A stretch of DNA of 17,395 nucleotides from an uncultured Bacteroidota bacterium (GCA_937926185.1 CALEYM010000873.1:1-17395); one strand, 5' to 3'. Shown: positions 1 through 7,670, counted from the first letter of the stretch. The notes: generated from the sequence alone by a model not told the origin. Translations and numbers: made by a program.

Positions 1-77
1 ATCCAAAGTGTTCAGCACTTGAATCAAGTAAGAATCTTCCATAAATCGTTACTGGAATAACCCGCCAAAAGTGTTAT

Positions 78-85
78 TATTTTTG
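78..85 (+). promoter_or_regulatory. Possible -7 promoter element for the secreted protein at 146
   Basis: TATTTTTG matches the Bacteroidota -7 consensus TAnnTTTG exactly. It lies about 60 bp before the ATG at 146. No good TTTG element is present 17-23 bp upstream, so the assignment rests on one half of the promoter. Confidence 0.3.
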
Positions 86-145
86 GAAACAGCGGCGACT
101 AACTTTGCCAGACCATCACTTTTTAACACTTAAATTCGGTCTGTC

Positions 146-1306
146 ATGTTAAGATTTTTAAGCCTTTTTATCCTAACCTGCTGTTTTGGTCCCGTATTTT
201 CAACTGGCGGGGCTGAAACGTGGGATAACAACCGGTTCCGGACGGAATCCGGCCTCGCAAAGACTGACTTTTGCGAGCTCCCGGCGCCGGCTTCGCTTTC
301 AATTGTCGAAACCGGCACCAATTACATTACGATTTCCTGGGCCGCCGTACAGCATGCCTACGCTTATGAAATAAGGGTAAAGCAATGGGATCCTCAAGCC
401 GGCCAATGGATATTGATCAGGAGAGATTCTGTTTTTAACACTCAGTATACAGCCACAAATCTGAAGTATGCCACTTCGTACTGTTTTGAAGTGGCCGCCA
501 AATGTAATCCGGCAGATACCAGTCCAAGGTTTTCAGTGATCATTGGCGACACCATAATCATAGACCTGGTAGATATGGGACTGACACAATCGCCGCCGGC
601 ATCGATGATCCGGGGTAATTGTCCGGATAATTGCCTGACAATGGTATATGACGAAGATGAAACGGAATACCGTTGGTTTGATGTTGGGAAAACGGTAGGC
701 AATTTTATCCACTACTCCCGGTATCAAACCTGGGTTGAAAAAGATAACATGGCGCCGTCTGGTTTTAGGGTGCTCATTCAGCAAATGCCGTTATCGGCCC
801 ATCCTTTTAAAAGTTGGGAATCCAATCCCGTGAACCAGAACAATGAACCGCCCCCTTGCGAGGCATACGAAGTATATATTCGCGATGAAGCGTCGAAAAT
901 TTGCAAAGTAACTGTTTCAAGTGCAGGGGTTCTTGTCAACGTTTGTTTCGATATTTTGGAAGAAGAATACTCCGTAAAATGCCTCGTACCCAGCCAACTT
1001 CCGCCGGACGATGATATAGATGTTTACGAACGGTCGGCCCCGCCGGCAGTCGCAGGATCAACATCCGTCATAAGCGTCTCCAACCCCTTCTCCGATTTTC
1101 TCCGGATCAAATCGCCCCTTACACAGCCGGATACGCCCGTTTCGATTCAACTTTTTGATGCCAATGGCCGCCTTGTATTAGATGAAAAGATGCCTGCCGT
1201 GCAGGAATATAACCTACCCACCTCCCATTTTGCGCCCGGTTTTTATGTGTTGAAAGTAAGCGCTAATCAGAACACGCAAACCCTGAAAGTGGTTAAAGTA
1301 CATTAA
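146..1306 (+). CDS. Secreted fibronectin type III protein with T9SS type A sorting domain
   Basis: This is a 386-residue exported protein of unknown function. Residues 1-20 form a Sec signal peptide, with a short charged start and a hydrophobic run through FILTCCFGPVF. Residues about 45-135 resemble a fibronectin type III domain (LSIVETGTNYITISWAAV, then an AYAYEIRV strand and an ATSYCFEVAAKC strand). The middle, about 140-300, is Cys-containing and unrecognised. The last 80 residues (NPFSDFLRI, then IQLFDANGRLV, then PGFYVLKV, ending in LKVVKVH) are a typical T9SS type A C-terminal domain. That domain directs export by the type IX system and usually release or anchoring at the cell surface. 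The fold and sorting signal are clear; the substrate or partner is unknown. It is monocistronic, followed by a strong terminator. Confidence 0.88.
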   Translation: MLRFLSLFILTCCFGPVFSTGGAETWDNNRFRTESGLAKTDFCELPAPASLSIVETGTNYITISWAAVQHAYAYEIRVKQWDPQAGQWILIRRDSVFNTQYTATNLKYATSYCFEVAAKCNPADTSPRFSVIIGDTIIIDLVDMGLTQSPPASMIRGNCPDNCLTMVYDEDETEYRWFDVGKTVGNFIHYSRYQTWVEKDNMAPSGFRVLIQQMPLSAHPFKSWESNPVNQNNEPPPCEAYEVYIRDEASKICKVTVSSAGVLVNVCFDILEEEYSVKCLVPSQLPPDDDIDVYERSAPPAVAGSTSVISVSNPFSDFLRIKSPLTQPDTPVSIQLFDANGRLVLDEKMPAVQEYNLPTSHFAPGFYVLKVSANQNTQTLKVVKVH

Positions 1307-1335
1307 ATTAAGTCGCCGCCCGGGGTTTACAACAT

Positions 1336-1373
1336 GGCCGGACCGAACCGCATTGGTTTGGTCCGGCCTTTTT
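1336..1373 (+). terminator. Intrinsic terminator of the secreted-protein gene
   Basis: A 14-bp stem (1336-1349 with 1355-1368, one G-T pair) closes a 5-nt loop and is followed by five T residues. The T-tract is only on the + side, so it serves the gene ending at 1306. It also separates that gene from the convergent peroxiredoxin ending at 1378. Confidence 0.88.
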
Positions 1374-1377
1374 CGGG

Positions 1378-2010
1378 TCACTGCTTCGGCACTTTCGTAT
1401 ACCGCAAATACGGTTTAACGATTTCGAGCGTTCCGAAGCGTTTTTCCGCGTCTTCGGTAGAAACGGCGGGCACCACGATAACGTCCTCGCCCTGTTGCCA
1501 GTCGGCCGGCGTAGCCAGGCTGTATTTGGAAGTCAGTTGCAGGGAATCCACCACGCGCAGCACCTCGTTGAAATTGCGCCCGGTGGAAGCCGGGTAGGTG
1601 ATCATCAGCTTAACCGCTTTATCGGGGCCGATCACGAACAAAGAGCGCACGGTGGCGGTAGCCGAGGCATTGGGGTGGATCATGTCGTACAGGGTGGCTA
1701 CTTGCCGGTCGTCGTCGGCGATGATCGGGAAATCGACGGTGCAGTGCTGGGTTTCGTTGATGTCGCCCACCCATTGAAAGTGTTTGTCGAGCGGATCGAC
1801 GCTGACGGCCATCACCTTCACGTTGCGGCGGGCAAATTCTTCCATCAGGTGGGCTGTTTTGCCGAGTTCGGTGGTGCAAACGGGCGTAAAATCCGCCGGG
1901 TGAGAAAACAGGATACCCCAGCCGTCGCCGAGATATTCGTAAAAATCGATCTCGCCTTTGGTGGTTTTGGCTTTGAAATTGGGGGCGGGGTCTCCGAGAC
2001 GAAGGCTCAT
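1378..2010 (-). CDS. Peroxiredoxin, 1-Cys Prx6 type
   Basis: This is a 210-residue cytosolic thiol peroxidase that reduces hydrogen peroxide and organic hydroperoxides. The AhpC/TSA domain starts with LGDPAPNF. The active site is HPADFTPVCTTE, with peroxidatic Cys45 and the family Thr42, and Arg122 in TVRSLFVI completes the usual catalytic triad. The C-terminal Prx6-type extension is present (TPADWQQGEDVIVVP and later). No C-terminal resolving cysteine is seen; the only other Cys is Cys90. It is therefore probably a 1-Cys enzyme recycled by an external thiol. Length matches the family at about 210-220 residues. It is divergent from the UbiA-type gene at 2175, with its own promoter at 2106-2136. 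Confidence 0.95.
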   Translation of the reverse strand: MSLRLGDPAPNFKAKTTKGEIDFYEYLGDGWGILFSHPADFTPVCTTELGKTAHLMEEFARRNVKVMAVSVDPLDKHFQWVGDINETQHCTVDFPIIADDDRQVATLYDMIHPNASATATVRSLFVIGPDKAVKLMITYPASTGRNFNEVLRVVDSLQLTSKYSLATPADWQQGEDVIVVPAVSTEDAEKRFGTLEIVKPYLRYTKVPKQ

Positions 2011-2105
2011 AGATGCAGCATTTTATCGGTGAAAAAATAAAGGGAAAAGGGAATCTGGCTGGCAACGTTCATTTGTACTTTTTACGGGTTGACGGAAAAC
2101 GTCTG

Positions 2106-2136
2106 CAAAAATAAATCATTTATGCTGAAAATCAAA
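2106..2136 (-). promoter_or_regulatory. Bacteroidota-type promoter of the peroxiredoxin gene
   Basis: On the minus strand, TTTG (2136-2133) is followed by a 19-nt spacer and TATTTTTG (2113-2106). Both elements match the Bacteroidota primary sigma factor consensus (TTG/TTTG, about 19 nt, TAnnTTTG). Transcription would start near 2100, giving a leader of about 90 nt before the ATG at 2010. Confidence 0.7.
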
Positions 2137-2174
2137 CGGGAGAAAATGACAAAACTTGCCGCATTTTTGCGCGG

Positions 2175-3038
2175 ATGAAAAAATACCTGTCGTTCGTCAA
2201 ATTCAGCCATACCCTTTTCGCCATGCCTTTTGCGCTGGTCGGTTTTTTTATTGCCAGCGCCGGGGAAGCAGGGGGAGTGAGCTGGCGTTTGCTGGGGCTG
2301 GTGGTGTTGTGTATGGTTTTTGCGCGCAGCGCGGCCATGGGGTTCAACCGCTGGCTCGACCGCGACGTGGACGCCGCTAACCCGCGCACCCGCATGCGCG
2401 AGCTGCCGTCGGGACTGATCACGCCCAAATCGGCGCTGATCTTTGTGATCGTCAATTGCCTGCTATTTATCGCAACGGCCTTTTTTATTAACCGCCTGTG
2501 TTTTTTTCTGTCTCCCGTGGCGCTGGCAGTAGTGCTGGGTTACAGCTATACCAAACGTTTTACGTGGTTGTGTCATTTGGTGTTGGGCCTCGGACTGGCC
2601 CTGGCGCCCGTGGGCGCTTACTTGGCCGTGGCAGGCCGCTTCGACTGGATACCGGTACTGTACGGCCTGGCTGTCATGTTGTGGACGGGCGGTTTCGACG
2701 TCATTTATGCCCTGCAGGACGAAGAGTTCGACCAGGAGCAACGGCTATATTCCATGCCCGCCTTTTTTGGCAAAGCCCGCGCCTTGCGCATTTCCGAATG
2801 GATGCACCTGGGCAGCGCGGCCCTGATGGTGTATGCCGGACGTTTGTTGCACAGCGCCCTCCCGCAAGCCAACGACCTGCTGTGGCTGGGCACCGGCATT
2901 TTCCTGGTCCTGCTTTTTTACCAGCACCGCTTAGTCAAACCCGACGACCTGAGCAAAGTGAACCTGGCGTTTTTTACCACCAACGGTTTCGCCAGTTTGA
3001 TTTTCGGGACGTTGACGATAATAGATTTGCTTACTTAA
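2175..3038 (+). CDS. mqnP: UbiA-family prenyltransferase, MqnP/4-hydroxybenzoate type
   Basis: This is a 287-residue integral membrane prenyltransferase. The first Asp-rich motif is NRWLDRDVD (residues 58-66) and the second is DVIYALQDEEFD (175-186); together they bind Mg2+ and the prenyl diphosphate. YSYTKRFTWLCH (about 123-134) and roughly eight to nine hydrophobic helices complete the fold. The N-terminus (FSHTLFAMPFALVGFF) is of the kind annotated as putative 4-hydroxybenzoate polyprenyltransferase, or MqnP of the futalosine menaquinone pathway. Bacteroidota use menaquinone, so a role in menaquinone synthesis is more likely than ubiquinone. No other mqn gene is visible nearby to prove it. 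The ATG follows a CATTTTTGCG stretch (one mismatch to TAnnTTTG), so the leader may be very short. Confidence 0.85.
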   Translation: MKKYLSFVKFSHTLFAMPFALVGFFIASAGEAGGVSWRLLGLVVLCMVFARSAAMGFNRWLDRDVDAANPRTRMRELPSGLITPKSALIFVIVNCLLFIATAFFINRLCFFLSPVALAVVLGYSYTKRFTWLCHLVLGLGLALAPVGAYLAVAGRFDWIPVLYGLAVMLWTGGFDVIYALQDEEFDQEQRLYSMPAFFGKARALRISEWMHLGSAALMVYAGRLLHSALPQANDLLWLGTGIFLVLLFYQHRLVKPDDLSKVNLAFFTTNGFASLIFGTLTIIDLLT

Positions 3039-3041
3039 TGG

Positions 3042-3290
3042 GGTTAGCGGGTTAGCGGGTTGCGGGTTAGCGGGTTTTCGTTAACAGCAATTTATAATGT
3101 GGCTTGGTTGGAGGTGTCATCGCGACGCAGGAGCGGTGACATCTCCAACCAACTGGATAGAGGAGCAACTCCGAGATGTCACCAGCCTCATACTTCGGCT
3201 GATGACACCACTTCGCCGGCGCCACATTAGAAATTACTGTTTCGTTAACCCATTAACCCGCTAACCCGAAACCCGCTAACCCGCTAACCT
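3042..3290. repeat. Large inverted-repeat element with internal hairpins
   Basis: The outer arms (about 3042-3103 and 3221-3290) are inverted copies. The tips are built from 8-bp GGGTTAGC units and the inner parts share a near-identical AATTT(A/C)TAATGTGGC. Between the arms lie three smaller hairpins. One is a 16-bp stem at 3104-3119/3137-3152 (TTGGTTGGAGGTGTCA, one wobble). One is small, at 3162-3172 (GGAG/CTCC). One is imperfect, at 3175-3209 (GATGTCACCAGCC against its near complement). The element fills almost the whole gap between the mqnP-like gene and purN. No open frame or transposase is present. It could be a non-autonomous mobile element, a structured RNA or a transcription barrier. 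Confidence 0.85.
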
Positions 3291-3296
3291 CTATTC

Positions 3297-3857
3297 ATGA
3301 AACACATCGCCATTTTCGCCTCCGGCGGCGGCAGTAATGCCCGTAAAATCATCGAATACTTCGCGGATTCGCCCGAAGTAAAGGTGACTCTTATTGTATC
3401 CAATAAGAAAGACGCCGGGGTGCTGGACATTGCCCAGGCGCATCATATTCCCACGCAGATCATCGACCGGCAGATGTTTTATGAAACGGAGGATTTGCTC
3501 GGCATTTTACGGCAGTATCACATTGATTTTATCGTATTGGCCGGGTTTTTATGGCTGATCCCGGCATGGCTGGTACGGGCCTATCAGCGGCGCATGGTCA
3601 ATATTCACCCGGCCTTATTGCCCAAATACGGCGGCAAGGGTATGTACGGCATGCATGTGCACGAGGCCGTGCGGGTAGCCAATGAACCCGAGACGGGCAT
3701 CACCATTCATTACGTCAACGAACGGTACGACGAGGGCGACATTATATTTCAGGCCCGCTGCCATGTCGCCCCCACCGACACGCCGGCGGATATCGCGCGG
3801 AAGGTGCATGAATTGGAACACCGGCATTTTTCCCGGGTCATTGAGGAAATACTGTAA
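3297..3857 (+). CDS. purN: Phosphoribosylglycinamide formyltransferase
   Basis: This is a 186-residue cytosolic GAR transformylase. It moves the formyl group from 10-formyltetrahydrofolate to glycinamide ribonucleotide in purine synthesis. FASGGGSNARKII (residues 7-19) is the phosphate-binding loop. VNIHPALLPKYGGKGMYG (101-118) carries the catalytic Asn102 and His104. YVNERYDEGDIIFQA (139-153) carries the catalytic Asp145. Length and order match the family. The ATG lies directly after the large inverted repeat. The stop codon TAA (3855-3857) is also the first unit of the following ATCCGTA repeat. It stands alone, apart from other pur genes. Confidence 0.95.
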   Translation: MKHIAIFASGGGSNARKIIEYFADSPEVKVTLIVSNKKDAGVLDIAQAHHIPTQIIDRQMFYETEDLLGILRQYHIDFIVLAGFLWLIPAWLVRAYQRRMVNIHPALLPKYGGKGMYGMHVHEAVRVANEPETGITIHYVNERYDEGDIIFQARCHVAPTDTPADIARKVHELEHRHFSRVIEEIL

Positions 3858-3990
3858 TCCGTAATCCGTAATCCGTCCCGACACTCCGTGTACGGGATTT
3901 CGCTGCGCTCAACAATCCGTAATCCGCAATCCGTCCCGACACTCCGTGTACGGGATTTCGCTGCGCTCAACAATCCGTAATCCGCAATCC
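3855..3990. repeat. ATCCGTA/ATCCGCA repeat block with two 58-bp tandem units
   Basis: Short units (AATCCGT and AATCCGC, 7 bp) alternate with a longer segment. That segment occurs twice with a 58-bp period, its GTCCCG starting at 3875 and 3933. Each copy contains a hairpin (3876-3897 and 3934-3955; TCCCG...CGGGA with a one-base bulge). The block begins inside the purN stop codon and ends just before the TACCTTTG element of the next gene. The same family recurs at 7710-7760 and inside the RND gene at 15695-15816. Confidence 0.9.
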
Positions 3991-3995
3991 TGCTT

Positions 3996-4003
3996 TACCT
4001 TTG
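3996..4003 (+). promoter_or_regulatory. Candidate -7 element next to the ATG at 4008
   Basis: TACCTTTG matches TAnnTTTG exactly and ends 4 nt before the ATG. This would give a leaderless or nearly leaderless transcript. The expected -33 position falls in the ATCCG repeat and has no TTTG. Confidence 0.4.
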
Positions 4004-4007
4004 CGGC

Positions 4008-4895
4008 ATGCGTGTTCGCCACATCCTGCGTCTGCTCCGATTGGAGCACTGGGTAAAAAACCTGTTTATTTTTATTCCTGCTTTTTTTGCCGCGCGGCTC
4101 ACGGAGTGGCCCGTGTTGAAAAATGCTTCCCTGGGATTTTTATCTTTTTCGCTCATTGCCTCGGCGGTGTACGTGCTGAACGACCTGGCAGATGCGCCGC
4201 AGGACCGCAATCACCCCGACAAACGTTACCGGCCCATAGCCAGCGGCGCCGTCGGGAAAAACCAGGCTATGCTCATCCTCGGCGGCCTGCTCGGAGCCGG
4301 CGCGGCCCTGGCTGCCTTTTTGAGCCGGGAAATGCTGATGTTCAGCCTATTGTATTTTGTGATCAACCTGTTTTACAGTTTTTCCCTGAAACATATCGCG
4401 CTGGTCGACATCAGTCTGATCGGACTGGGTTTCCTGCTGCGGGTGTTCGCCGGCGGCGCGGTAACCGGGGTTGAAGTGTCGCATTGGCTGATTGTGATGA
4501 CGTTTTTGCTGGCCCTTATTCTGGGCCTGGCCAAACGGCGGGGTGAATACGTGGTGGCCATGGGCGGCCACACGTTCCGGAAAGCCCTGGAGGGATACAA
4601 CCTGCCGTTCCTGGACGTGAGCATTACCGTGTGTTCCACAGTGGCTATCGTAGCCTACCTGATGTACTGTTTTTCGCCGGAAGTAACCACCCGCATCGGA
4701 AGTAACAATATTTTTTACACGGCCTTTTTTGTGATCCTCGGCATCCTGCGTTACCTGCAACTAACGCTGGTGTTCGACCGCACGGAATCGCCCACGCGGG
4801 CCCTGCTGCGCGACGGATTTTTACAAATCGTCCTGCTCGGCTGGATCGGGGCGTTCGCCTGGTTGTTGTATGGCCGGAAATTTTTTGGTTTTTAA
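4008..4895 (+). CDS. UbiA-family polyprenyl-phosphate phosphoribosyltransferase
   Basis: This is a 295-residue integral membrane protein of the decaprenyl-phosphate phosphoribosyltransferase branch of the UbiA superfamily. RLEHWVKNLFIFIPAFF (11-27), NDLADAPQD (58-66) and the following HPDKRYRPIASG (69-80) form the signature and first metal motif. LKHIALVDISLIGLGFLLRVFAGG and the KRRGE motif (176-180) form the second region. Members such as mycobacterial Rv3806c transfer 5-phosphoribose from PRPP to a polyprenyl phosphate, making a lipid-linked pentose donor for envelope sugars. The usual partners, a DprE1-like FAD oxidase and a DprE2-like reductase, are absent from the window. The true acceptor and product here are therefore inferred. 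It converges on the next gene with 1 nt between stop codons. Confidence 0.82.
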   Translation: MRVRHILRLLRLEHWVKNLFIFIPAFFAARLTEWPVLKNASLGFLSFSLIASAVYVLNDLADAPQDRNHPDKRYRPIASGAVGKNQAMLILGGLLGAGAALAAFLSREMLMFSLLYFVINLFYSFSLKHIALVDISLIGLGFLLRVFAGGAVTGVEVSHWLIVMTFLLALILGLAKRRGEYVVAMGGHTFRKALEGYNLPFLDVSITVCSTVAIVAYLMYCFSPEVTTRIGSNNIFYTAFFVILGILRYLQLTLVFDRTESPTRALLRDGFLQIVLLGWIGAFAWLLYGRKFFGF

Positions 4896-4896
4896 A

Positions 4897-5901
4897 CTAC
4901 CGGAAGCTGACACGCTCGTTTTTCCCGGGCTTGTCGTAAAAAGAATCAATGTATTCCACCAGTTTGGCGGCCTCCGCCGGCGCTACGGCAGCGGAACGGC
5001 AAATCCGGTTAAAATCTTCCCGCGACGCCTGCATCGCCCGGTAGGCCGATTCCAGCGCTTTGGAATCCAGTTTGTCGGACATAAGGAAACGTTCCCGGAT
5101 ATTTTTCAGGCCGGTATCTGCATTGGGGGAGGCATAAGGCGCGTTGACAAAGCCCGCGAAATCGAAGTCGAAGGGGATCATCAGTATTTCGCCGGCGCCC
5201 GTCCGAAGGAAACGCACGTTGCGTTGCTCGGCTATGTTCCAGTCCGTATTGCCGATCATGTACTGAAACAAAGCCGTCAGGGCAGCCTGATGGGTTTCGA
5301 GGCTGTCGGTGGTCATGCCGTAAAAATCCAGCATTTCCCCGCCGAGGCGGGCGGCCGTTTCTTCCTCGTCTTCGAGTAAAATAGCCTTTACAGCGTACCT
5401 GGCCTGGTTGCCCGTGCCGGTGTTGATCAGAGTGAGGTCGACCAGGCGCGCCCGGACGCTGTTGGGCGTCAGTTGTTCGAACATGCGGTAGGCAAGGTAT
5501 TCACGCAGCACCAGTTCGTTGCCGCGTTCGTCGAGGGTGCAGGGCAGCACCAGCTTGATCTCGTTGAGGGTGTCCAACCCTTCGGCTTCCAGCACTTTTT
5601 TCTTGATCTTGATCTTCAACGGCGGAATTTCAGCGATTTTCCGGCGGAATTTTCCCCGGGGCTTCACCTGCAATTCATACGTTTTGCCTTCCCGGGTGCT
5701 GAGTTTGGCCGGCTGATAATCGGCCTTGTTTTTGTTGGCGATCAGCGCCGAAACATCGGTGGAAAGCGTCATCGGAATACTTTCCTCCGGCGTGAGACGC
5801 TCGAAAAAGGAAGCCGGACGGGATTGGGCGGAGAGCGTGGCGGCGGCAAAAATAAGAAGCGCCGCGGCCAGCAGGGCGGGCAGTGTTGTTTTTGAATTCA
5901 T
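4897..5901 (-). CDS. Secreted CotH-like protein
   Basis: This is a 334-residue exported protein, using the ATG at 5901. That start gives a clean Sec signal peptide (NSKTTLPALLAAALLIFAAA, cleaved near LSAQ); an in-frame ATG at 5916 would add five residues. Several blocks resemble the CotH kinase-like fold: VKPRGKFRR (79-87), PPLKIKIKK (93-101), LNEIKLVLP (112-120), LREYLAYRMFEQLTP (132-146), YMIGNTDWNI (214-223) and IPFDFDFAG (242-250). The GNTDW and DFDF blocks sit where CotH-type proteins hold catalytic and metal-binding residues. CotH of Bacillus spores is a protein kinase. Whether this protein phosphorylates anything is unknown; an extracytoplasmic location is supported. Database names may simply read hypothetical protein. 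Confidence 0.68.
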   Translation of the reverse strand: MNSKTTLPALLAAALLIFAAATLSAQSRPASFFERLTPEESIPMTLSTDVSALIANKNKADYQPAKLSTREGKTYELQVKPRGKFRRKIAEIPPLKIKIKKKVLEAEGLDTLNEIKLVLPCTLDERGNELVLREYLAYRMFEQLTPNSVRARLVDLTLINTGTGNQARYAVKAILLEDEEETAARLGGEMLDFYGMTTDSLETHQAALTALFQYMIGNTDWNIAEQRNVRFLRTGAGEILMIPFDFDFAGFVNAPYASPNADTGLKNIRERFLMSDKLDSKALESAYRAMQASREDFNRICRSAAVAPAEAAKLVEYIDSFYDKPGKNERVSFR

Positions 5902-6110
5902 AGCGGCAAAAAACATCTGGTTAAGGTTTGCGGAGATAAGACACCGCGCGGGCCTTTTTGGTGACAGCAGGCCGGTAGAAAGTCAGGAAAATGTCGCCGC
6001 CGTTGCATGTGCGACAGCCAACAGCAGATTCTTATCGACGAACGGCGGGTTTCGGCGGAATAATTTTTGGCCGGGTGTCGTTAAAGTTCCCGGATCTTTC
6101 CTTTTCTCGT

Positions 6111-7670
6111 ATGACCCGACCTCGCTTGCCTTACCTGTTGTCCGCCTTCTTATTGATTGGCCTGTTGTTCACCGGTGTGTCGTATTGTGGCCATGACGAC
6201 AAGCCGGATATAGCATTTTCCACCATTGAACAAGGCTTACTTGATACTCGGAGGCAGTTGGAAAAGGAAAACTTGTTGATCCTGAATCGTATCGAGATGG
6301 AAGCAGCTGCTTATCCGCGCGAAACAAGCAAACGTTTTCTCCGCCATGCATCACAACTGCTGCGGTTTACTCAAGATTATTGTCTTTTTGTTGATACGTT
6401 AAAAAACAGGCTCAGGCACGCCGACGGCGATGCTGCACGGCACAACCGGTGGTTTGGATTTAACGCTGCTCCGGGAAAAATCCTGAGCGCCGGCGAACCG
6501 GAACGCGCGTCCCCGGCCATCGGGTTAGACCGAAAGACCCAATCCTTTCGCACCCTTATCGACAGTTTTGCAGCCGCTTACCCCGACGTTTTAGCCCATA
6601 TACCGCTGCAATTCGATTATTTTGGAAACGGACGTTTTCAGATCAACGGGCATCAAAGCAGTTTTAGCGAACTGCCGCTCAGCGGGATATTGGCAGTATT
6701 ATGCGATTTACAAACCAGGGCGACCGCATCGGCATTCACGGGGTTAAATTATTGTTTAAAAAAAACCGGCGGCTGGCATTGGGGCTGTCTTGATAATTTT
6801 CTGCCGGTAGTATCTGCCAAGCACGCGAATGTGCCTTTGGGTTTGAACTACGAGGCGGATATTTTCCTTGGTCCTTATTGTCTCGATGTATTGTCCTGGG
6901 AAGTTTGGATCGATGGCATCCCGGCGCCTGTCAGGGAAGGCCGCGCGCATTACGAGGTTATAAACAGAGGGGGATATGGAACCAAAATATTCGTAGTAAA
7001 AGCCCTGATCCGGAAAATAAACCGGGAGGCAACTCCGATGCGTATAGATACTGTCCACGTGATCAAAGAATTCTCCTACGAAGTCGGTTGTGTACAGCCA
7101 CAGATCAGGATCGACGCCCAATATCTGTATGTTGGCGCCGATAATCCGTTTACGATAGTCCCCCGTTGCGGCTTGGCGCCAAACGATGTAAACATAAAAG
7201 CCAATAATGCCATTATTAAAAGAACCGGGCCGGGACAATTTAGCATCCACCCCATCCGGCCCGGAAAAGTGATCCTCCATGTGCATATCGGAATGGGGTT
7301 GGGGCCTTCCGTTTATGAATTTACAGCCCGTCCCCTGCCCGATCCAGTACCAATGCTTGGCGACAGCCTGCGCGGCGGCCGGGTAACGCCGGAGGAAATG
7401 TCCCGGCAAACATCCCTGACCGTCCGGTATCCGGAAGATTTTGATTTTCAGGTCGAATGTAGTGTTGAGTCGTTTCAACTCACCCGTATCCGGCCGCGCG
7501 AAGACATGGAAGAAGTCCGGAATAAAGGCGGCATTTTCAGCGATCAGGCACGGCAACTACTCGCATCGGCCCGGCCGGGTGACCGGCTGTTGTTTCACGG
7601 CATCACCGCGCGCATACCCGGCGATACAGTTCCCAGAACGATCGGTGCAATAGTGTTTCGGGTCGAGTAA
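6111..7670 (+). CDS. GldM/PorM-like protein, orphan
   Basis: This is a 519-residue protein with the size and layout of GldM, the T9SS/gliding motor subunit whose periplasmic part spans the periplasm. Residues 7-25 are one hydrophobic helix. Residues 30-220 are mainly helical, ending with LPLSGILAVLCDLQTR (189-203). Residues 228-325 form a beta domain (LPVVSAKHANVPLG, YEADIFLG, GRAHYEVIN). Residues 326-405 hold LYVGADNPFTIVPRCG and IHPIRPGKVILHVHI. Residues 406-519 hold RPLPDPVPMLGD, VRYPEDFDFQVECSVESFQL, LASARPGDRLLFHGITA and IGAIVFRVE. These blocks match the GldM domain series. The canonical N-terminus is not obvious, and no gldK, gldL or gldN homologue is adjacent. The ATG at 6111 is preferred because it places the hydrophobic helix at the N-terminus; the frame stays open back to 5991. 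Confidence 0.78.
   Translation: MTRPRLPYLLSAFLLIGLLFTGVSYCGHDDKPDIAFSTIEQGLLDTRRQLEKENLLILNRIEMEAAAYPRETSKRFLRHASQLLRFTQDYCLFVDTLKNRLRHADGDAARHNRWFGFNAAPGKILSAGEPERASPAIGLDRKTQSFRTLIDSFAAAYPDVLAHIPLQFDYFGNGRFQINGHQSSFSELPLSGILAVLCDLQTRATASAFTGLNYCLKKTGGWHWGCLDNFLPVVSAKHANVPLGLNYEADIFLGPYCLDVLSWEVWIDGIPAPVREGRAHYEVINRGGYGTKIFVVKALIRKINREATPMRIDTVHVIKEFSYEVGCVQPQIRIDAQYLYVGADNPFTIVPRCGLAPNDVNIKANNAIIKRTGPGQFSIHPIRPGKVILHVHIGMGLGPSVYEFTARPLPDPVPMLGDSLRGGRVTPEEMSRQTSLTVRYPEDFDFQVECSVESFQLTRIRPREDMEEVRNKGGIFSDQARQLLASARPGDRLLFHGITARIPGDTVPRTIGAIVFRVE

Noticed and set aside
3041..3076. Telomere-like GGGTTA repeats marking a replicon end
   Set aside because: The units are internal, paired with an inverted copy 200 bp away, and flanked by ordinary genes on both sides.
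3855..3990. CRISPR array
   Set aside because: Units are 7 bp or 58 bp with repeats rather than unique spacers between them, and no cas genes are near.
5991..6110. Upstream extension of the GldM-like gene
   Set aside because: It would put a polar 40-residue stretch before the hydrophobic helix. The ATG at 6111 gives a GldM-like length and order.
6168..6191. Lipobox at Cys26 of the GldM-like protein
   Set aside because: VSYC has Tyr at the -1 position, unlike real lipoboxes, and GldM proteins keep the helix as an anchor.
6756..7556. Minus-strand open frame (266 codons) opposite the GldM-like gene
   Set aside because: The plus strand shows consistent GldM-type blocks over the same region; the minus frame shows none.
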